DNA of 36,496 nt from an uncultured Caulobacteraceae bacterium (GTDB lineage: Bacteria; Pseudomonadota; Alphaproteobacteria; Caulobacterales; Aquidulcibacteraceae): assembly GCA_902826145.1 (NCBI GenBank), contig CADEDT010000013.1, positions 1-36,496 of the forward strand, given 5' to 3'. A program made the position numbers and the translations under genes. Below are positions 1-9,304 of this stretch, piece after piece. The notes under the pieces are model-generated. The model worked only from the letters and a program-made list of their open reading frames with translations. It was not told the origin of the DNA and did no database searches. Numbering within the stretch: position 1 is the stretch's first letter; each line of letters begins with the position of its first letter.

Positions 1-55
1 TTTCCGCCAGCTTCTTGAGTTCCGCCGCGTCGGCGCTGTCGATGAAAATCTGCAT
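1..55 (-). CDS. Transaldolase family protein, N-terminal fragment (cut by window edge)
   Basis: The minus strand from an ATG at 55-53 reads MQIFIDSADAAELKKLAE and runs off the left edge. The Met-x-(I/F)-F-I-D-(S/T)-A-(D/N) opening followed by an acidic helix is typical of the short transaldolase / fructose-6-phosphate aldolase family, which exchanges dihydroxyacetone units in the pentose phosphate pathway. Only 18 residues are visible, so the catalytic Lys cannot be checked. The divergent neighbour is transketolase, the pathway partner, which supports the call. It is too short for confident subfamily assignment. Confidence 0.7.
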   Translation of the reverse strand, partial: MQIFIDSADAAELKKLAE

Positions 56-164
56 ATGAAGCTCCGCCGCCGCATTCCTTCCGGCGTTTTCCGCTGATAC
101 CGGACTGCGCTTGCCGGGCAAAGCGTCCGAATCGGCGCTAAAGAGCCTGAGCGAAGGAAACTCC
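56..164. promoter_or_regulatory. Divergent transaldolase/transketolase intergenic region
   Basis: This 109-nt gap separates divergent starts and must hold the promoters or leaders of both genes, unless transketolase is read from elsewhere. A purine-rich GAAGGA lies just before the transketolase ATG at 165 and is its likely ribosome binding site. I could not identify convincing -35/-10 boxes. Confidence 0.4.
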
Positions 165-2156
165 ATGAGCAAAAGCGAACTGATCGAAGGCGTCGAGGCG
201 AAAGAACTCGCCAACGCCATCCGCGCCTTGGCGATGGACGCCGTGGAGCACGCCAAGTCTGGCCACCCCGGTATGCCAATGGGCATGGCCGACGCGGCGA
301 CGGTTCTGTTCGCGAAGTTCCTTAAATTCGATCCGACCAATCCAAGCTGGCCCGATCGCGATCGCTTCGTGCTCTCCGCCGGTCACGGCTCGATGCTGCT
401 CTACGCGCTGCTGCATCTCACCGGCTACGCCGACATGACGCTCGATGAGATCAAGCGCTTCCGTCAGCTCGGTTCGAAGACGGCGGGGCACCCGGAGAAT
501 TTTCTCGCGAGCGGCATTGAGACAACCACAGGCCCGCTCGGACAGGGGCTGGCGAACGCGGTTGGCATGGCGATGGCGGAAGCGCATCTGGCAGCGCGCT
601 TCGGTGGCGCGCTTGTCGACCACCGCACCTGGGTCGTCGCAGGCGACGGCTGCTTGATGGAAGGCGTAAGCCAGGAGGCCATCGCGCTCGCCGGACGTCA
701 GAAGCTCAACAAGCTGATTGTGATTTGGGACGACAACTCGATCTCGATCGATGGCGCCGTTTCGCTCGCGGACAACACGGATCAGAAAGCGCGTTTTGCC
801 GCGAGCGGCTGGAGCGTGCTCTCGTGCGATGGGCACAACGTCGCCGATGTGACACGTGCGTTCGACGCGGCGACAAAGTCGGATCGCCCGGTGCTGATCG
901 CGTGCAAGACGACGATTGGCTACGGCTCGCCAAAGAAAGCCGGCACCGCGAAGGCGCACGGCGAGGCGCTGGGCGCCGAAGAACTCGCCGCGACGAAGGC
1001 GGCGCTCGGCTGGAAGTACGGCCCGTTCGAAGTGCCGGAGAACATCCGCGCAGCGTGGCGCAAGATCGGCGCGCGTGGCGCCGGCGCACGGGAAGAATGG
1101 GCCTCGCGCTTGAAGCGCTCTGAGCACAAGGATGCGTTCGCCGCTGCGATGAGCGACGCGAACATCGATGCGGCCGTTGCCGCGCTCGGCATGCACGCAG
1201 CGAAAATGGCGGCGGAAACGCCTGCACTCGCAACGCGCGCGTCCTCACACGGCGCCATCGACGCGATGTTCGACGCTTGCCCGGAATTGCTGGGTGGCTC
1301 CGCCGATCTCACCGGCTCAAACCTTACGCTCGCGAAGGGCTCGAAGGATTTCACGCCCGAAGATCGCAGCGGCCGCTACGTGCGCTACGGCATCCGCGAG
1401 CACGGCATGGCGGCGGCGATGAACGGCATGGCGCTGCACGGCGGCGTCGTTCCGTACGGCGGCACGTTCCTGACCTTCGCCGACTATTCACGTCCCGCCA
1501 TTCGCTTGAGTGCGTTGATGGGCATTCGCGTCATTCACGTGATGACACACGATTCCATCGGCCTCGGCGAAGACGGCCCGACACACCAATCCGTCGAACA
1601 TCTCGCCAGCTTGCGCTGCATTCCAAACCTCTATGTTTTCCGACCGGCCGACGCCGTCGAAACCGCCGAGTGCTGGCAGGCGGCGTTGTTGCGTGACGAC
1701 GGCCCAAGCCTGCTCGCGCTCTCGCGCCAGGCAACGCCGGCGTTGCGCAGTGATGCGAGTGAGAACCTCTCGGTACGCGGCGCTTACGAATTGCTGCCGG
1801 CCGAAGGCGGCGCCTCGCGGGTGGCGATCTTCGCCACGGGCACGGAGGTAGCGCTCGCCGTGAAGGCGCGCGAGTTGCTGCAGAAGGAAGGCATCCCGGC
1901 GCGTGTCGTGTCCGCGCCCTGTTTCGAAATGTTCGAACTGCAGGATGACGCCTACCAAGACGCGGTCTGCGGTGAGGACGACGAAATCAAAATCGGCTGC
2001 GAAGCCGCGATCGGGCAGGGTTGGTTCGAGGCGTTCGGGCTCGACGCGTTCGTCGGCATGTCGACATTCGGAACGTCTGCGCCAGCCAAGGATGCGTATG
2101 CGCACTTCGGTATCACGTCCGAAGCCATCGTTGAGACAGCGAAGGCGCTGCTCTAG
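165..2156 (+). CDS. tkt: Transketolase
   Basis: Transketolase moves two-carbon ketol units between sugar phosphates using thiamine diphosphate and Mg2+. The 663-residue product has the full family length. Visible motifs are SGHPG (about residues 32-36), [14 protein letters not shown], the ThDP-binding GDG...N segment (GDG about 160, ending in DDNSISIDG), the pyrimidine-domain [10 protein letters not shown], and [10 protein letters not shown] followed by SVEH, where the usual residue after Gln is Pro. I chose the ATG at 165 because GAAGGA precedes it and family homology begins shortly after; an in-frame TTG at 111 would add 18 residues of non-family sequence. The stop TAG lies inside a CTAG shared with the convergent guanylyltransferase stop. 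Confidence 0.96.
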   Translation: MSKSELIEGVEAKELANAIRALAMDAVEHAKSGHPGMPMGMADAATVLFAKFLKFDPTNPSWPDRDRFVLSAGHGSMLLYALLHLTGYADMTLDEIKRFRQLGSKTAGHPENFLASGIETTTGPLGQGLANAVGMAMAEAHLAARFGGALVDHRTWVVAGDGCLMEGVSQEAIALAGRQKLNKLIVIWDDNSISIDGAVSLADNTDQKARFAASGWSVLSCDGHNVADVTRAFDAATKSDRPVLIACKTTIGYGSPKKAGTAKAHGEALGAEELAATKAALGWKYGPFEVPENIRAAWRKIGARGAGAREEWASRLKRSEHKDAFAAAMSDANIDAAVAALGMHAAKMAAETPALATRASSHGAIDAMFDACPELLGGSADLTGSNLTLAKGSKDFTPEDRSGRYVRYGIREHGMAAAMNGMALHGGVVPYGGTFLTFADYSRPAIRLSALMGIRVIHVMTHDSIGLGEDGPTHQSVEHLASLRCIPNLYVFRPADAVETAECWQAALLRDDGPSLLALSRQATPALRSDASENLSVRGAYELLPAEGGASRVAIFATGTEVALAVKARELLQKEGIPARVVSAPCFEMFELQDDAYQDAVCGEDDEIKIGCEAAIGQGWFEAFGLDAFVGMSTFGTSAPAKDAYAHFGITSEAIVETAKALL

Positions 2157-3184
2157 ATCGCGGCAAAATCCGCTGCGCGCTCACGCGGTAGGATGAGAAG
2201 CCCGTCAGGCGTAGCGACGACCACCAAATCGTTGCCTTCGATTGCCATGACCTTCACACCGCTGGCTTCGATCTTTGACGTGTCTGCGCTTGCTGCAGGG
2301 CCGAGCAGGGCAAAACCGTTCGCGTTGCGCGGCGCCAGTCGCCAGAGCTCGGCCCACGATCCAATGTCGGCCCAGCCAATGTCGCAGGGCGCCACAGCGG
2401 CGCGTGCTGTGCGCTCCATGACGGCGATATCGAGCGGCTGCGCCGGCGCGTTGAGGTACGCTGCGCCAAGGCGGATTTCATCACCGTTGCGCGTTGCAGC
2501 CTTGAGAGCGTCGAGTGCGCAGTCGCGAATCGCGGGATTGGCGTCGAACTCGTTGAGCAAGGTCTCCGGCGCAAACAGAAACATACCGCTATTCCAGAAA
2601 TAGCCTCCGTCATTGAGATAGTGCTGCGCTGTTTGAGCGTTCGGCTTTTCCTTAAACTCTTCGACAGCGAAGGCGCCGCGCGCGAGCTCATCGCCGCACT
2701 TGATGTAGCCATAGCCGGTCGCCGGGTGCGAGGGTGCGACCCCAAAGGTCACGATGTGATCGTTGGCGACGACCGCTGCGCGTAAGATCGCTTTGTGAAA
2801 TGCGCTGACATTCGCGATGGCGTGATCTGACGGCACGAGCAGAACGAGCGCGCTTGGATCTATGCTCTGGCCGATTGCAGCAGCAGAGGCGGCGACTGCG
2901 GCCGTGTTGCGCGCCGCCGGTTCGATCACGATGGCCGCGGCTTGCGCGCTCGCTTCGTCCAGCACGACGCGAACGCGCGGTACGTGCTTTTCCCCGCACA
3001 ACACAATCGGCGGCGCGAATGTAATGTCGCCAACCTCGCCGCTCATGCGCCCGACAGTCTCCGCGAACAATGTTCGCGGGCCCATCAGTGTGTGAAATTG
3101 TTTCGGATGATCTTCCGTCGAGAGCGGCCACAACCGCGTACCGGCGCCGCCGGACATGATCGCGGGTATGATCCTCAGGGTCAT
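2153..3184 (-). CDS. manC: Mannose-1-phosphate guanylyltransferase
   Basis: This enzyme makes GDP-mannose from mannose-1-phosphate and GTP for surface glycans. The 343-residue protein opens with the nucleotidyltransferase signature [12 protein letters not shown], followed by HPKQF, then VPSDHAI and the EEFKEKP segment typical of the family. It ends in a short beta-rich tail and lacks the C-terminal isomerase domain of long bifunctional versions. The ATG at 3184 is preferred over an upstream in-frame start because it overlaps the epimerase stop (TGATG), implying translational coupling. No GDP-mannose dehydratase lies in the window, so the fate of GDP-mannose is unknown: direct mannose transfer or conversion elsewhere. 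Confidence 0.93.
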   Translation of the reverse strand: MTLRIIPAIMSGGAGTRLWPLSTEDHPKQFHTLMGPRTLFAETVGRMSGEVGDITFAPPIVLCGEKHVPRVRVVLDEASAQAAAIVIEPAARNTAAVAASAAAIGQSIDPSALVLLVPSDHAIANVSAFHKAILRAAVVANDHIVTFGVAPSHPATGYGYIKCGDELARGAFAVEEFKEKPNAQTAQHYLNDGGYFWNSGMFLFAPETLLNEFDANPAIRDCALDALKAATRNGDEIRLGAAYLNAPAQPLDIAVMERTARAAVAPCDIGWADIGSWAELWRLAPRNANGFALLGPAASADTSKIEASGVKVMAIEGNDLVVVATPDGLLILPRERAADFAAI

Positions 3185-4194
3185 CAGACCCCGAAATAAG
3201 CTCTGTACCACTCAACAAAGCGTTTCACGCCGACTTCGATGGGCGTGCGCGGCGCGAAATCGACGTCGCGCGCCAGGTCATCCACGTCCGCAAACGTGGC
3301 GGGCACGTCGCCAGGCTGCATCGGCATCATGTTCTTGGTCGCGGTCTGGCCAAGTTCTTTCTCGAGGATCGCGATGACGTCGAGGAGCTTCGCCGGCGAG
3401 TGGTTGCCGATATTGTAGATCTGGTAGGGCGCATTCGAGGTCGCCGGATCGGGCGCCAAACTATCCCAGCCAGGGTTCGGGCCCGGGATACGCAGGCCAA
3501 CGCGATAGAGTGACTCCACGATGTCATCGACATAGGTGAAGTCGCGCTGCATCAGCCCGTTGTTGAAGACGTCGATCGGCTTGCCTTCCAGGATCGCCTT
3601 TGTGAACAGGAACATCATCATGTCCGGGCGACCCCACGGGCCGTAGACGGTGAAGAAGCGCAGACCCGTGACCGGCAACCGATAGAGGTGCGCGTACGAG
3701 TGCGCGAACAGCTCGTTCGCCTTCTTCGAAGCGGCGTAGACGCTGAGCGGGTGGTCGACGTTCTGGTGCACCGAGAACGGCATCTTCGTGCCGGCGCCAT
3801 ACACAGAACTCGAAGAAGCAAACACCAAATGCTTCGTCTTGTTGTGACGGCAGCACTCGAGGATGTTCATGAACCCTTCGAGGTTCGCTGAGACGTAGGC
3901 CTGCGGATTGACGAGCGAGTAACGCACGCCTGCCTGCGCCGCGAGATTGTAAACCAAGTCGAACTGGTGTTCGGCGAAGAGCGCCTTCATCGCCGCCGCG
4001 TCTTCGAGTTCAGCCTTCACGAACGTGAAGCCGGACTTCTCCTTCAGCTTGTCGACGCGCGCCTGCTTCAGCTCCACGCTGTAGTAATCGGACATACAGT
4101 CGTAGCCGATCACTGTGCGCCCTTCGCGCATCAGCCGTTCTGACAAGTGATAGCCGATGAATCCGGCGGCGCCGGTCACGAGCACGGGCTTCAT
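3184..4194 (-). CDS. NAD-dependent epimerase, UDP-glucuronate 4-epimerase type
   Basis: This 336-residue extended SDR probably interconverts UDP-glucuronate and UDP-galacturonate, or a related UDP-uronate. It has the Rossmann GAAGFIG near residue 8, the opening [10 protein letters not shown] typical of the CapI/LpsL group, an FASSSSVYG segment, and catalytic YAASK (Tyr153, Lys157). [15 protein letters not shown] is also characteristic of uronate epimerases. It lies upstream of manC with a one-base overlap and divergent from a UDP-sugar 6-dehydrogenase whose product could be its substrate. Substrate is inferred from family likeness only; a UDP-N-acetylhexosaminuronate is an alternative. Confidence 0.88.
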   Translation of the reverse strand: MKPVLVTGAAGFIGYHLSERLMREGRTVIGYDCMSDYYSVELKQARVDKLKEKSGFTFVKAELEDAAAMKALFAEHQFDLVYNLAAQAGVRYSLVNPQAYVSANLEGFMNILECCRHNKTKHLVFASSSSVYGAGTKMPFSVHQNVDHPLSVYAASKKANELFAHSYAHLYRLPVTGLRFFTVYGPWGRPDMMMFLFTKAILEGKPIDVFNNGLMQRDFTYVDDIVESLYRVGLRIPGPNPGWDSLAPDPATSNAPYQIYNIGNHSPAKLLDVIAILEKELGQTATKNMMPMQPGDVPATFADVDDLARDVDFAPRTPIEVGVKRFVEWYRAYFGV

Positions 4195-4309
4195 TCTTAA
4201 CGCTCTTTCGACACAGCGCGGCGGTTGTGCGCTGTTGTTTTCAATGTGGCGTTTCGATAAGTGGAGACGCTAGCGAAATCAACTCACCGCCGACAAATCC
4301 GAGTTAATC
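4195..4309. promoter_or_regulatory. Divergent epimerase/dehydrogenase intergenic region
   Basis: A 115-nt gap lies between divergent start codons and probably contains promoters for the leftward epimerase-manC pair and the rightward dehydrogenase. No clear promoter box or inverted repeat was recognised by eye. Confidence 0.35.
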
Positions 4310-5590
4310 ATGAACGCACGCCGCCGCATTGCCGTTATCGGCCTTGGCTACGTGGGCTTGCCCGCGGCCGTTGCGTTTGCGCGCAAGGGATTCTCGGTCA
4401 TCGGCTTTGAAATCGATGCGTCACGCGTCACGGAATTGCGCCAAGGCCATGACCGTACGCGCGAGGTCAGCGCCGACGAGCTGAAAACGCTCGACCTCTT
4501 CGTCACCACCGATGTCGAAGATCTGAAGCGCGCCGACTTCTTCATCGTCACGGTGCCGACGCCGATCGACGATGCGCTCGTGCCTGATCTGAGGGCCGTT
4601 CACGGCGCCTCGCGCACCGTCGGCAAAGCGCTGAAGAAGGGCGACATCGTCGTCTATGAATCCACCGTCTATCCGGGCTGCACCGAGGACGAGTGCGGAC
4701 CGATCCTGGAAAAGGCGTCCAGTCTCAAATGCGGCGTCGACTTTACACTCGGCTTCTCGCCCGAGCGCATCAACCCGGGCGACCATCTCCACCGCTTTGA
4801 GACGATCGTGAAGGTCGTGTCCGGCTCGGACGCCAAGACCCTCGACATCGTTGCTGACACCTACGGCGAAGTTGTCACCGCCGGCATCCACCGCGCGCCG
4901 TCAATCAAAGTCGCGGAAGCGGCCAAGGTCATCGAGAACACCCAGCGCGACATCAACATCGCGCTGATGAACGAGCTGGCGCTGATCAACGGCCGCCTCG
5001 GCCTCGACACGGGCGACGTGCTCGCCGCCGCGCGCACCAAGTGGAATTTCCTCGGCTTCACGCCGGGCCTCGTCGGCGGCCATTGCATCGGCGTCGATCC
5101 GTATTACCTGACGCACAAGGCTCAGCAGGTCGGCTACCACCCGCAAGTCGTACTCGCTGGCCGTCGCGTGAACGACAGCATCGGCCCGCACATCGGCCGC
5201 GAGTGCGTGCGGCTGCTTGGTCGCGCCGGCAAATCCAATGCACGCGTGGCGGTGCTTGGCGTCACCTTCAAGGAAGACGTCCCGGATGTCCGCAACTCGA
5301 AGGTCTATGACATCGTCAACGAACTGCGCTCGTTCGGCTTCGAAGTGATCGCCCACGATCCCTACGCCGACCCGCATATCTCCGAAGAGCATGGCGCGGC
5401 GCTGACGCAGCTCAACGAAATCGGCGAAGTGGACGCTGTGGTGGTCGCGGTTTCTCATAAGGAATTCCGCGACGGCGGCTGGCCAATGATCACCAAGTTG
5501 CTGCGTGGCGGGCAGGGCGTTGTGATGGACGTGCGCGGCTTCCTCGATCGCTCAAAGATGCCTGCCGGCATCACGCTTTGGCGTCTCTAG
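4310..5590 (+). CDS. Nucleotide-sugar (UDP-GlcNAc/GalNAc-type) 6-dehydrogenase
   Basis: The 426-residue protein belongs to the UDP-glucose/GDP-mannose dehydrogenase superfamily, which oxidises C6 of a UDP-sugar to a carboxylate with two NAD+. It shows GLGYVGLP at residue 11, ESTVYPG, GFSPERINPGD, the central AAKVIENTQRD helix with Lys206 and Asn210, and the catalytic-loop GGHCIGVDPYYL with Cys259. The form GVDPYYLTHKAQ and the overall length resemble the TviB/WbpA branch acting on UDP-HexNAc more than UDP-glucose dehydrogenase, but I cannot prove this from sequence alone. The last 20 nt overlap the convergent O-antigen ligase gene. Confidence 0.92.
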   Translation: MNARRRIAVIGLGYVGLPAAVAFARKGFSVIGFEIDASRVTELRQGHDRTREVSADELKTLDLFVTTDVEDLKRADFFIVTVPTPIDDALVPDLRAVHGASRTVGKALKKGDIVVYESTVYPGCTEDECGPILEKASSLKCGVDFTLGFSPERINPGDHLHRFETIVKVVSGSDAKTLDIVADTYGEVVTAGIHRAPSIKVAEAAKVIENTQRDINIALMNELALINGRLGLDTGDVLAAARTKWNFLGFTPGLVGGHCIGVDPYYLTHKAQQVGYHPQVVLAGRRVNDSIGPHIGRECVRLLGRAGKSNARVAVLGVTFKEDVPDVRNSKVYDIVNELRSFGFEVIAHDPYADPHISEEHGAALTQLNEIGEVDAVVVAVSHKEFRDGGWPMITKLLRGGQGVVMDVRGFLDRSKMPAGITLWRL

Positions 5591-6749
5591 CGCCGACCGC
5601 GGCGACCAAGCCGCCGGTCAGCAGCAACGTCGCCACCCACCACTCTTGCCACAAGCTCCAGCCTACGTTGGCGATCAGGCCAAACATGGCCAACACTCCA
5701 GCAAACGCTGCGGCGGCTGGCTTGTCATCTTTGAACGCTTTCGCGAGCCGCCAGCCGCCGAACAGCAGCGCCGCTGCCGCGAGCGCGGCGCCAACGGCGC
5801 CGAGATCGTGCCAAGTCTGAAGTGACGCGCTGTGCGGATGGACCGGAATGCCGCGCATTTCCAGGCCGCGAATGCTGACGATGTCCGTTGTCGTGCGCCC
5901 AGCATCAATGCCGTGCCCAATCCACGGCTGCTCCAGTATGCGCTCGCAAGTATAGCGCCAGATCGCGATGCGTGCGGCCCAGCTCAGCGGCACGGCTTCA
6001 ACCAGCGCTGGGCTGGCGACGAGCACTGGCGTCGCAAACGGCGCTGCGATCGTCCACGCAGCGAGACCAAGCGATCCCAGACGGATCACCAATCCGGGCG
6101 CAACGAAAGCGGCGGCGAATGCGAGAAGCCCCGCCGCAAACCCGATCGCCGTCGCGAGCTGATCGAATTGCAGCGACAGAAGGGCCGCGCTGATCAGAAT
6201 AATGATGGCGAGTACGACGCGCGCCGCGCCGCCACGCGCGATCAGCCAAGCAAGCACAGGCCAGGTGAGCGCGAGCAGCACCACGAGGCCTCGGCTCGGA
6301 TTGCGGTTGACCTCGCCGGCGGGCAGGTCCGGCTCGGCCGCGCTGTTCAACGGCAGCCCGAAGCCAGCCTCGATCCCCAGAAAAAGCGTCAGCACCAAAA
6401 ACGCGGCGACAGCGCCTGAAAGCGTTAGCCGGGCGGCGCGGGCATCCGCCGCCGCTGCAGAAGCGAACAGAAGGCCGAGCACAAAGAGCGCCCCGATCTT
6501 CGCCGCCGTCGGACCATGCCAGTCCGACCAGGCGCTCGAGGCTCCGGCCCAAGCGACCAACAGCACCAGAAAGGCCAACCCTAGCGGCCTTTTTTCAAGC
6601 ACTTGCCGGAACAATGAAGGCCGGATTGCCACCACACCGGCGAGCGAGATCAGCAGCGGCAGCCCCATTGCGCCGGCCCCAGCCACCAAAGGGAGGAGGG
6701 CGAAGAATACCGCGCGTGCGAAGCCGCTGGCCTCAAAGGCTATTTTCAC
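5571..6749 (-). CDS. O-antigen ligase/polymerase-like integral membrane protein
   Basis: This 392-residue protein has about ten hydrophobic segments and fits the Wzy_C/O-antigen ligase family. A soluble loop at about residues 265-310 carries the family hallmarks: RIAIWRYTCERILEQPWIGHG, then HPHSASLQTWHDLG before the last membrane segments. Such proteins act at the periplasmic face, either polymerising repeat units or ligating glycan to lipid A core; sequence does not separate the two, though an ABC exporter in the same locus would favour ligase. The GTG at 6749 is chosen because GGGAGGAG sits about 6 nt upstream; an ATG at 6794 would add 15 polar residues. The 3' end overlaps the dehydrogenase by 20 nt. 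Confidence 0.85.
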   Translation of the reverse strand: MKIAFEASGFARAVFFALLPLVAGAGAMGLPLLISLAGVVAIRPSLFRQVLEKRPLGLAFLVLLVAWAGASSAWSDWHGPTAAKIGALFVLGLLFASAAAADARAARLTLSGAVAAFLVLTLFLGIEAGFGLPLNSAAEPDLPAGEVNRNPSRGLVVLLALTWPVLAWLIARGGAARVVLAIIILISAALLSLQFDQLATAIGFAAGLLAFAAAFVAPGLVIRLGSLGLAAWTIAAPFATPVLVASPALVEAVPLSWAARIAIWRYTCERILEQPWIGHGIDAGRTTTDIVSIRGLEMRGIPVHPHSASLQTWHDLGAVGAALAAAALLFGGWRLAKAFKDDKPAAAAFAGVLAMFGLIANVGWSLWQEWWVATLLLTGGLVAAVGARDAKA

Positions 6750-6925
6750 CCCTGCTCCTCCCGTCGCGCTAGGCGTCCATTTCGTAGGCAACATTTCAGC
6801 ATAGTCACTGGATTAAGCTGCCAGACGGCTTGTCGGACGCCGAGTTTTAGTGCTTTTGTTACTCCTCTAGCGCGTATTGGGGGTCCCAAAAGGGGACAGC
6901 GTGCTGAGTCGCGCGGGAGCGGTGC
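6750..6925. promoter_or_regulatory. Divergent intergenic region, O-antigen ligase / membrane-anchored unknown
   Basis: A 176-nt gap lies between divergent genes. It contains the GGGAGGAG ribosome binding site of the leftward gene (about 6755-6762) and GGGAG about 7 nt before the ATG at 6926. Otherwise no recognisable operator or promoter was seen. Confidence 0.3.
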
Positions 6926-7519
6926 ATGGCGGGACGGCCTACAGAGTTTGAGCGCGAAGTGCGCGACACGGTCGTGAAGTCCGGTCTGACCGGCGTCGCG
7001 GCAACCGTTCTCGCTGTAACGATCTTCTCGCCAGCTGGTTTTGGGAACTGGGTTGGCGCGTCGCTCGCGTCTGGTTTCGGAATCGATTCGACGGCCAATG
7101 CTGCCGACAATCCGTACGCGAATCTTCCTGCTTATCCGGCGCCGTTATCTGAAACGGAACTGAGCGCGATCCGCGGTCAGCTCGTATCGACGGCTGCTTC
7201 GCTCGAAATCACGCGCGCGGCGACCGACGCGAAGATCGAGCACATGCGTACGCTCACGCTCTCCGATGGCATGGTGACGTTCACGCCGTCGCGCGCGAAT
7301 GTTGCACCGGCTCAACCGCGTCTGCGCCTCACGCTGAGCGATCCGGCGACTGCCGTGTCCGATGAAGCGCCGGTCGAAGCGTACGTCATCGAGCAATCGC
7401 CGGTTTCGGCGAGCGTTGCGCCGGTGAGCTACACGGTTGGCGCTACTGAGCCCGCCACGCAGTATCGCGATCCGCATCTTGAGCTCGCGGATCTGCTGCT
7501 CGCGCACGAAGCGACCTAA
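6926..7519 (+). CDS. Membrane-anchored protein of unknown function
   Basis: I do not recognise this 197-residue protein. Residues 1-20 are charged (EFEREVRD), followed by one hydrophobic helix at about 22-45. The rest is an Ala/Thr/Ser/Pro-rich, presumably periplasmic region with a possible short helix at about 70-95. The arrangement suggests a type II single-pass membrane protein. GGGAG about 7 nt upstream supports the ATG. It sits alone between the ligase/polymerase and a GT2 gene and is followed by a hairpin, so it is probably its own transcription unit. Its style resembles the C-terminal half of the protein at 13114-14067, but I saw no alignable homology. Confidence 0.7.
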   Translation: MAGRPTEFEREVRDTVVKSGLTGVAATVLAVTIFSPAGFGNWVGASLASGFGIDSTANAADNPYANLPAYPAPLSETELSAIRGQLVSTAASLEITRAATDAKIEHMRTLTLSDGMVTFTPSRANVAPAQPRLRLTLSDPATAVSDEAPVEAYVIEQSPVSASVAPVSYTVGATEPATQYRDPHLELADLLLAHEAT

Positions 7520-7545
7520 TTCGCTCCATTGTTGCTGAGTCTCGG

Positions 7546-7570
7546 TCGCGTGCGTCGCACGCGATTTCTC
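7546..7570 (+). terminator. Terminator-like hairpin after the 6926-7519 gene
   Basis: TCGCGTGC, a GTC loop and GCACGCGA form a perfect 8-bp stem at 7546-7564, followed by ATTTCT-type sequence. It starts 27 nt after the stop codon. The T-tract is weak, so it may be an inefficient intrinsic terminator. Confidence 0.4.
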
Positions 7571-7613
7571 GACGCGCGTTTTTCCGGCGGTTAAGACGGC
7601 CACGGAAGCTTCT

Positions 7614-8456
7614 GTGAGCGTCAGCGCAATCATCGTCAGCTATCGCACCGGCCCGGCGCTGAAATTGTGTCTGGAGTCCCTGGCGCGCGCTCAAGGCCTT
7701 GACGAAATCCTCATCGCCGACAACGGGAACTCGGAGGGCGATGTCGCTTTGCTGGATGCGTTCGCCGCGGACGCACGAGTGAAAGTGCTGCGCGGGCAGG
7801 GGAACATCGGCTTCGCCGCCGCCTGCAATCGCGCCGCCCGCCAAGCATGCGGCGGCACGCTGCTGTTCCTAAACCCAGACGTCATCCTCGAGGCCGACGC
7901 TGCGCCACGCCTGCGCGCAGCGCTTGCGGCGGCGCCGCCGCCAGCCATCCTGGGCGGGGACTTGCGCGATGAAGGCGGCCGGCCTGAGCGCGGCAGCCGG
8001 CGTGACCGGCTCACGCTTTGGCGCGCGTTCGTCTCGTTCAGCGGGCTTTCGCGGTTTGAACGTGCAGCGCCTCTGCTGCGCGACTTCAACCGCCACACCG
8101 ACCCGCTGCCCGCTCAGCCCGTTCGAACCGGCGCCATCAGTGGCGCGCTCATCGCCGTGCGGCGCGAAGATTTCGAACGCCTCGGCGGATTTGACGAAGG
8201 CTACTTCCTCCACGTCGAGGATCTCGATCTTTGCCGGCGCGCCGAAGAAGCGGGTTGGCCAGTGATCTTCGCGCCCGGTCCACACGGCGTGCATCTCCGC
8301 TCTTCGAGCGAAGCGGAAGGCTCGGCGATCGCGCGTCACAAGGCGCGCGGCATGGCGCGCTACTTCAAGAAGTTCGCGCGCGGGCCAATCGAACACATGC
8401 TTGCGACGCTCGCCGGTGCGTTCTTGCTCGCCATCGGGCCGCGAGGCCGCGCATGA
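7614..8456 (+). CDS. Family 2 glycosyltransferase
   Basis: This 280-residue GT-A enzyme probably adds one sugar, possibly rhamnose, to the growing glycan at the cytoplasmic membrane. It starts with SVSAIIVSYRTGPALK, has IADNGNS, GNIGFAAACNRAA and the nucleotide/metal motif FLNPDV, and the acceptor-side GGFDEGYFLHVEDLDLCRR. These are hallmarks of WbbL/rhamnosyltransferase-like GT2 proteins. The GTG start at 7614 gives the canonical beta strand at once, with CGGAAG upstream. It overlaps the next gene by ATGA (8453-8456). Donor and acceptor cannot be read from sequence. Confidence 0.9.
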   Translation: MSVSAIIVSYRTGPALKLCLESLARAQGLDEILIADNGNSEGDVALLDAFAADARVKVLRGQGNIGFAAACNRAARQACGGTLLFLNPDVILEADAAPRLRAALAAAPPPAILGGDLRDEGGRPERGSRRDRLTLWRAFVSFSGLSRFERAAPLLRDFNRHTDPLPAQPVRTGAISGALIAVRREDFERLGGFDEGYFLHVEDLDLCRRAEEAGWPVIFAPGPHGVHLRSSSEAEGSAIARHKARGMARYFKKFARGPIEHMLATLAGAFLLAIGPRGRA

Positions 8457-9304
8457 CCAAGCGCGCGATTGTGTTCGGCGCAGGCGGCGCTGTGGGAGAG
8501 GCGACGGCGCACTCGCTCATTGCGCGCGGCTGGCACGTGATGGCTTCGGTGCATACCAGGCGCGACGACGCCATTGCGCGTCTTACTGAGAACGGCGTGA
8601 TCGTTAGTTATGACGATCTGGAGAAAGACGGTGATTGGATTGGCGCGGCCGCTGGCCGCGACGTGATCATCTTCGCTACTCACCTTACCCTGACCAATGC
8701 CGCGCTTGAACGCATAGAGCCCGGCGCAAAGCGCGTCGTTGCGTTCTCAAGCAACAACGTGGCGGTCCAGCCGGACGCCAAGGCCTACTCGAGCTTGGCC
8801 GCCGCCGAGGCAGCTCTTCGCGCGCGCCATCCCGGCGCGGCGATCATCCGGCCGACCATGATCTATGGCGATCCGCGTCTGCCGACGGTCACGCGACTCA
8901 TGCGCATGGCGCGCAACTGGCCGCTGATGCCTGTGCCGGGTTCCGGCAGCGCGCTAGTGCAGCCTATCTTTCACGAAGACCTCGGTCGCGCCGCCGCGTG
9001 GCTCGCTGACAATGATGTCGCGGGTGTGTTTGCGATCGGCGGGCCCGACGCGGTGACGATGCGCGCGCTCTATCGCTACGCGGCGCGCGCGATCGGCAGC
9101 AAGGCGCGCACGGTTACAGTTCCCCTCTGGCTTTTGCGCGTCGGCGCGCCCGCGCTCGCTGCGCTCAATCTCTACAGTCGCGACCAGACGCTCCGTGCCA
9201 ATCGCGATCGTTTGCCCGTGAAGCAGACAGAGTTGCCTCCAGAGCTCGTCGCAAGGGTTGGTTTGAAAGAGGGGCTGTCGCGCCTCGCATCCACATTGCG
9301 CTAG
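8453..9304 (+). CDS. Atypical SDR / NAD-dependent epimerase-like protein
   Basis: The 283-residue protein starts MTKRAIVFGAGGAVGEA, giving a Rossmann GxGGxxG at residue 8, and later carries IIRPTMIYGDPR and PIFHEDLGRAAAW, as in UDP-sugar epimerase-like SDRs. Where the catalytic YxxxK is expected, the sequence is AYSSLAAAEAAL, so the Lys is missing. That suggests an atypical SDR (a reductase or NAD-binding protein) rather than a classical 4-epimerase. The ATG overlaps the GT2 stop by ATGA, so the two are translationally coupled. Its stop shares a CTAG with the convergent GT2 gene. Exact reaction unknown. Confidence 0.8.
   Translation: MTKRAIVFGAGGAVGEATAHSLIARGWHVMASVHTRRDDAIARLTENGVIVSYDDLEKDGDWIGAAAGRDVIIFATHLTLTNAALERIEPGAKRVVAFSSNNVAVQPDAKAYSSLAAAEAALRARHPGAAIIRPTMIYGDPRLPTVTRLMRMARNWPLMPVPGSGSALVQPIFHEDLGRAAAWLADNDVAGVFAIGGPDAVTMRALYRYAARAIGSKARTVTVPLWLLRVGAPALAALNLYSRDQTLRANRDRLPVKQTELPPELVARVGLKEGLSRLASTLR

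Noticed and set aside
138..1196. 352-codon minus-strand open frame opposite transketolase
   Set aside because: Arg/His-rich shadow of a strongly conserved gene on the other strand.
4310..5590. Calling the dehydrogenase UDP-glucose dehydrogenase (ugd)
   Set aside because: Motif details and length look closer to the UDP-HexNAc 6-dehydrogenase branch; the sequence alone does not decide, so no symbol was given.
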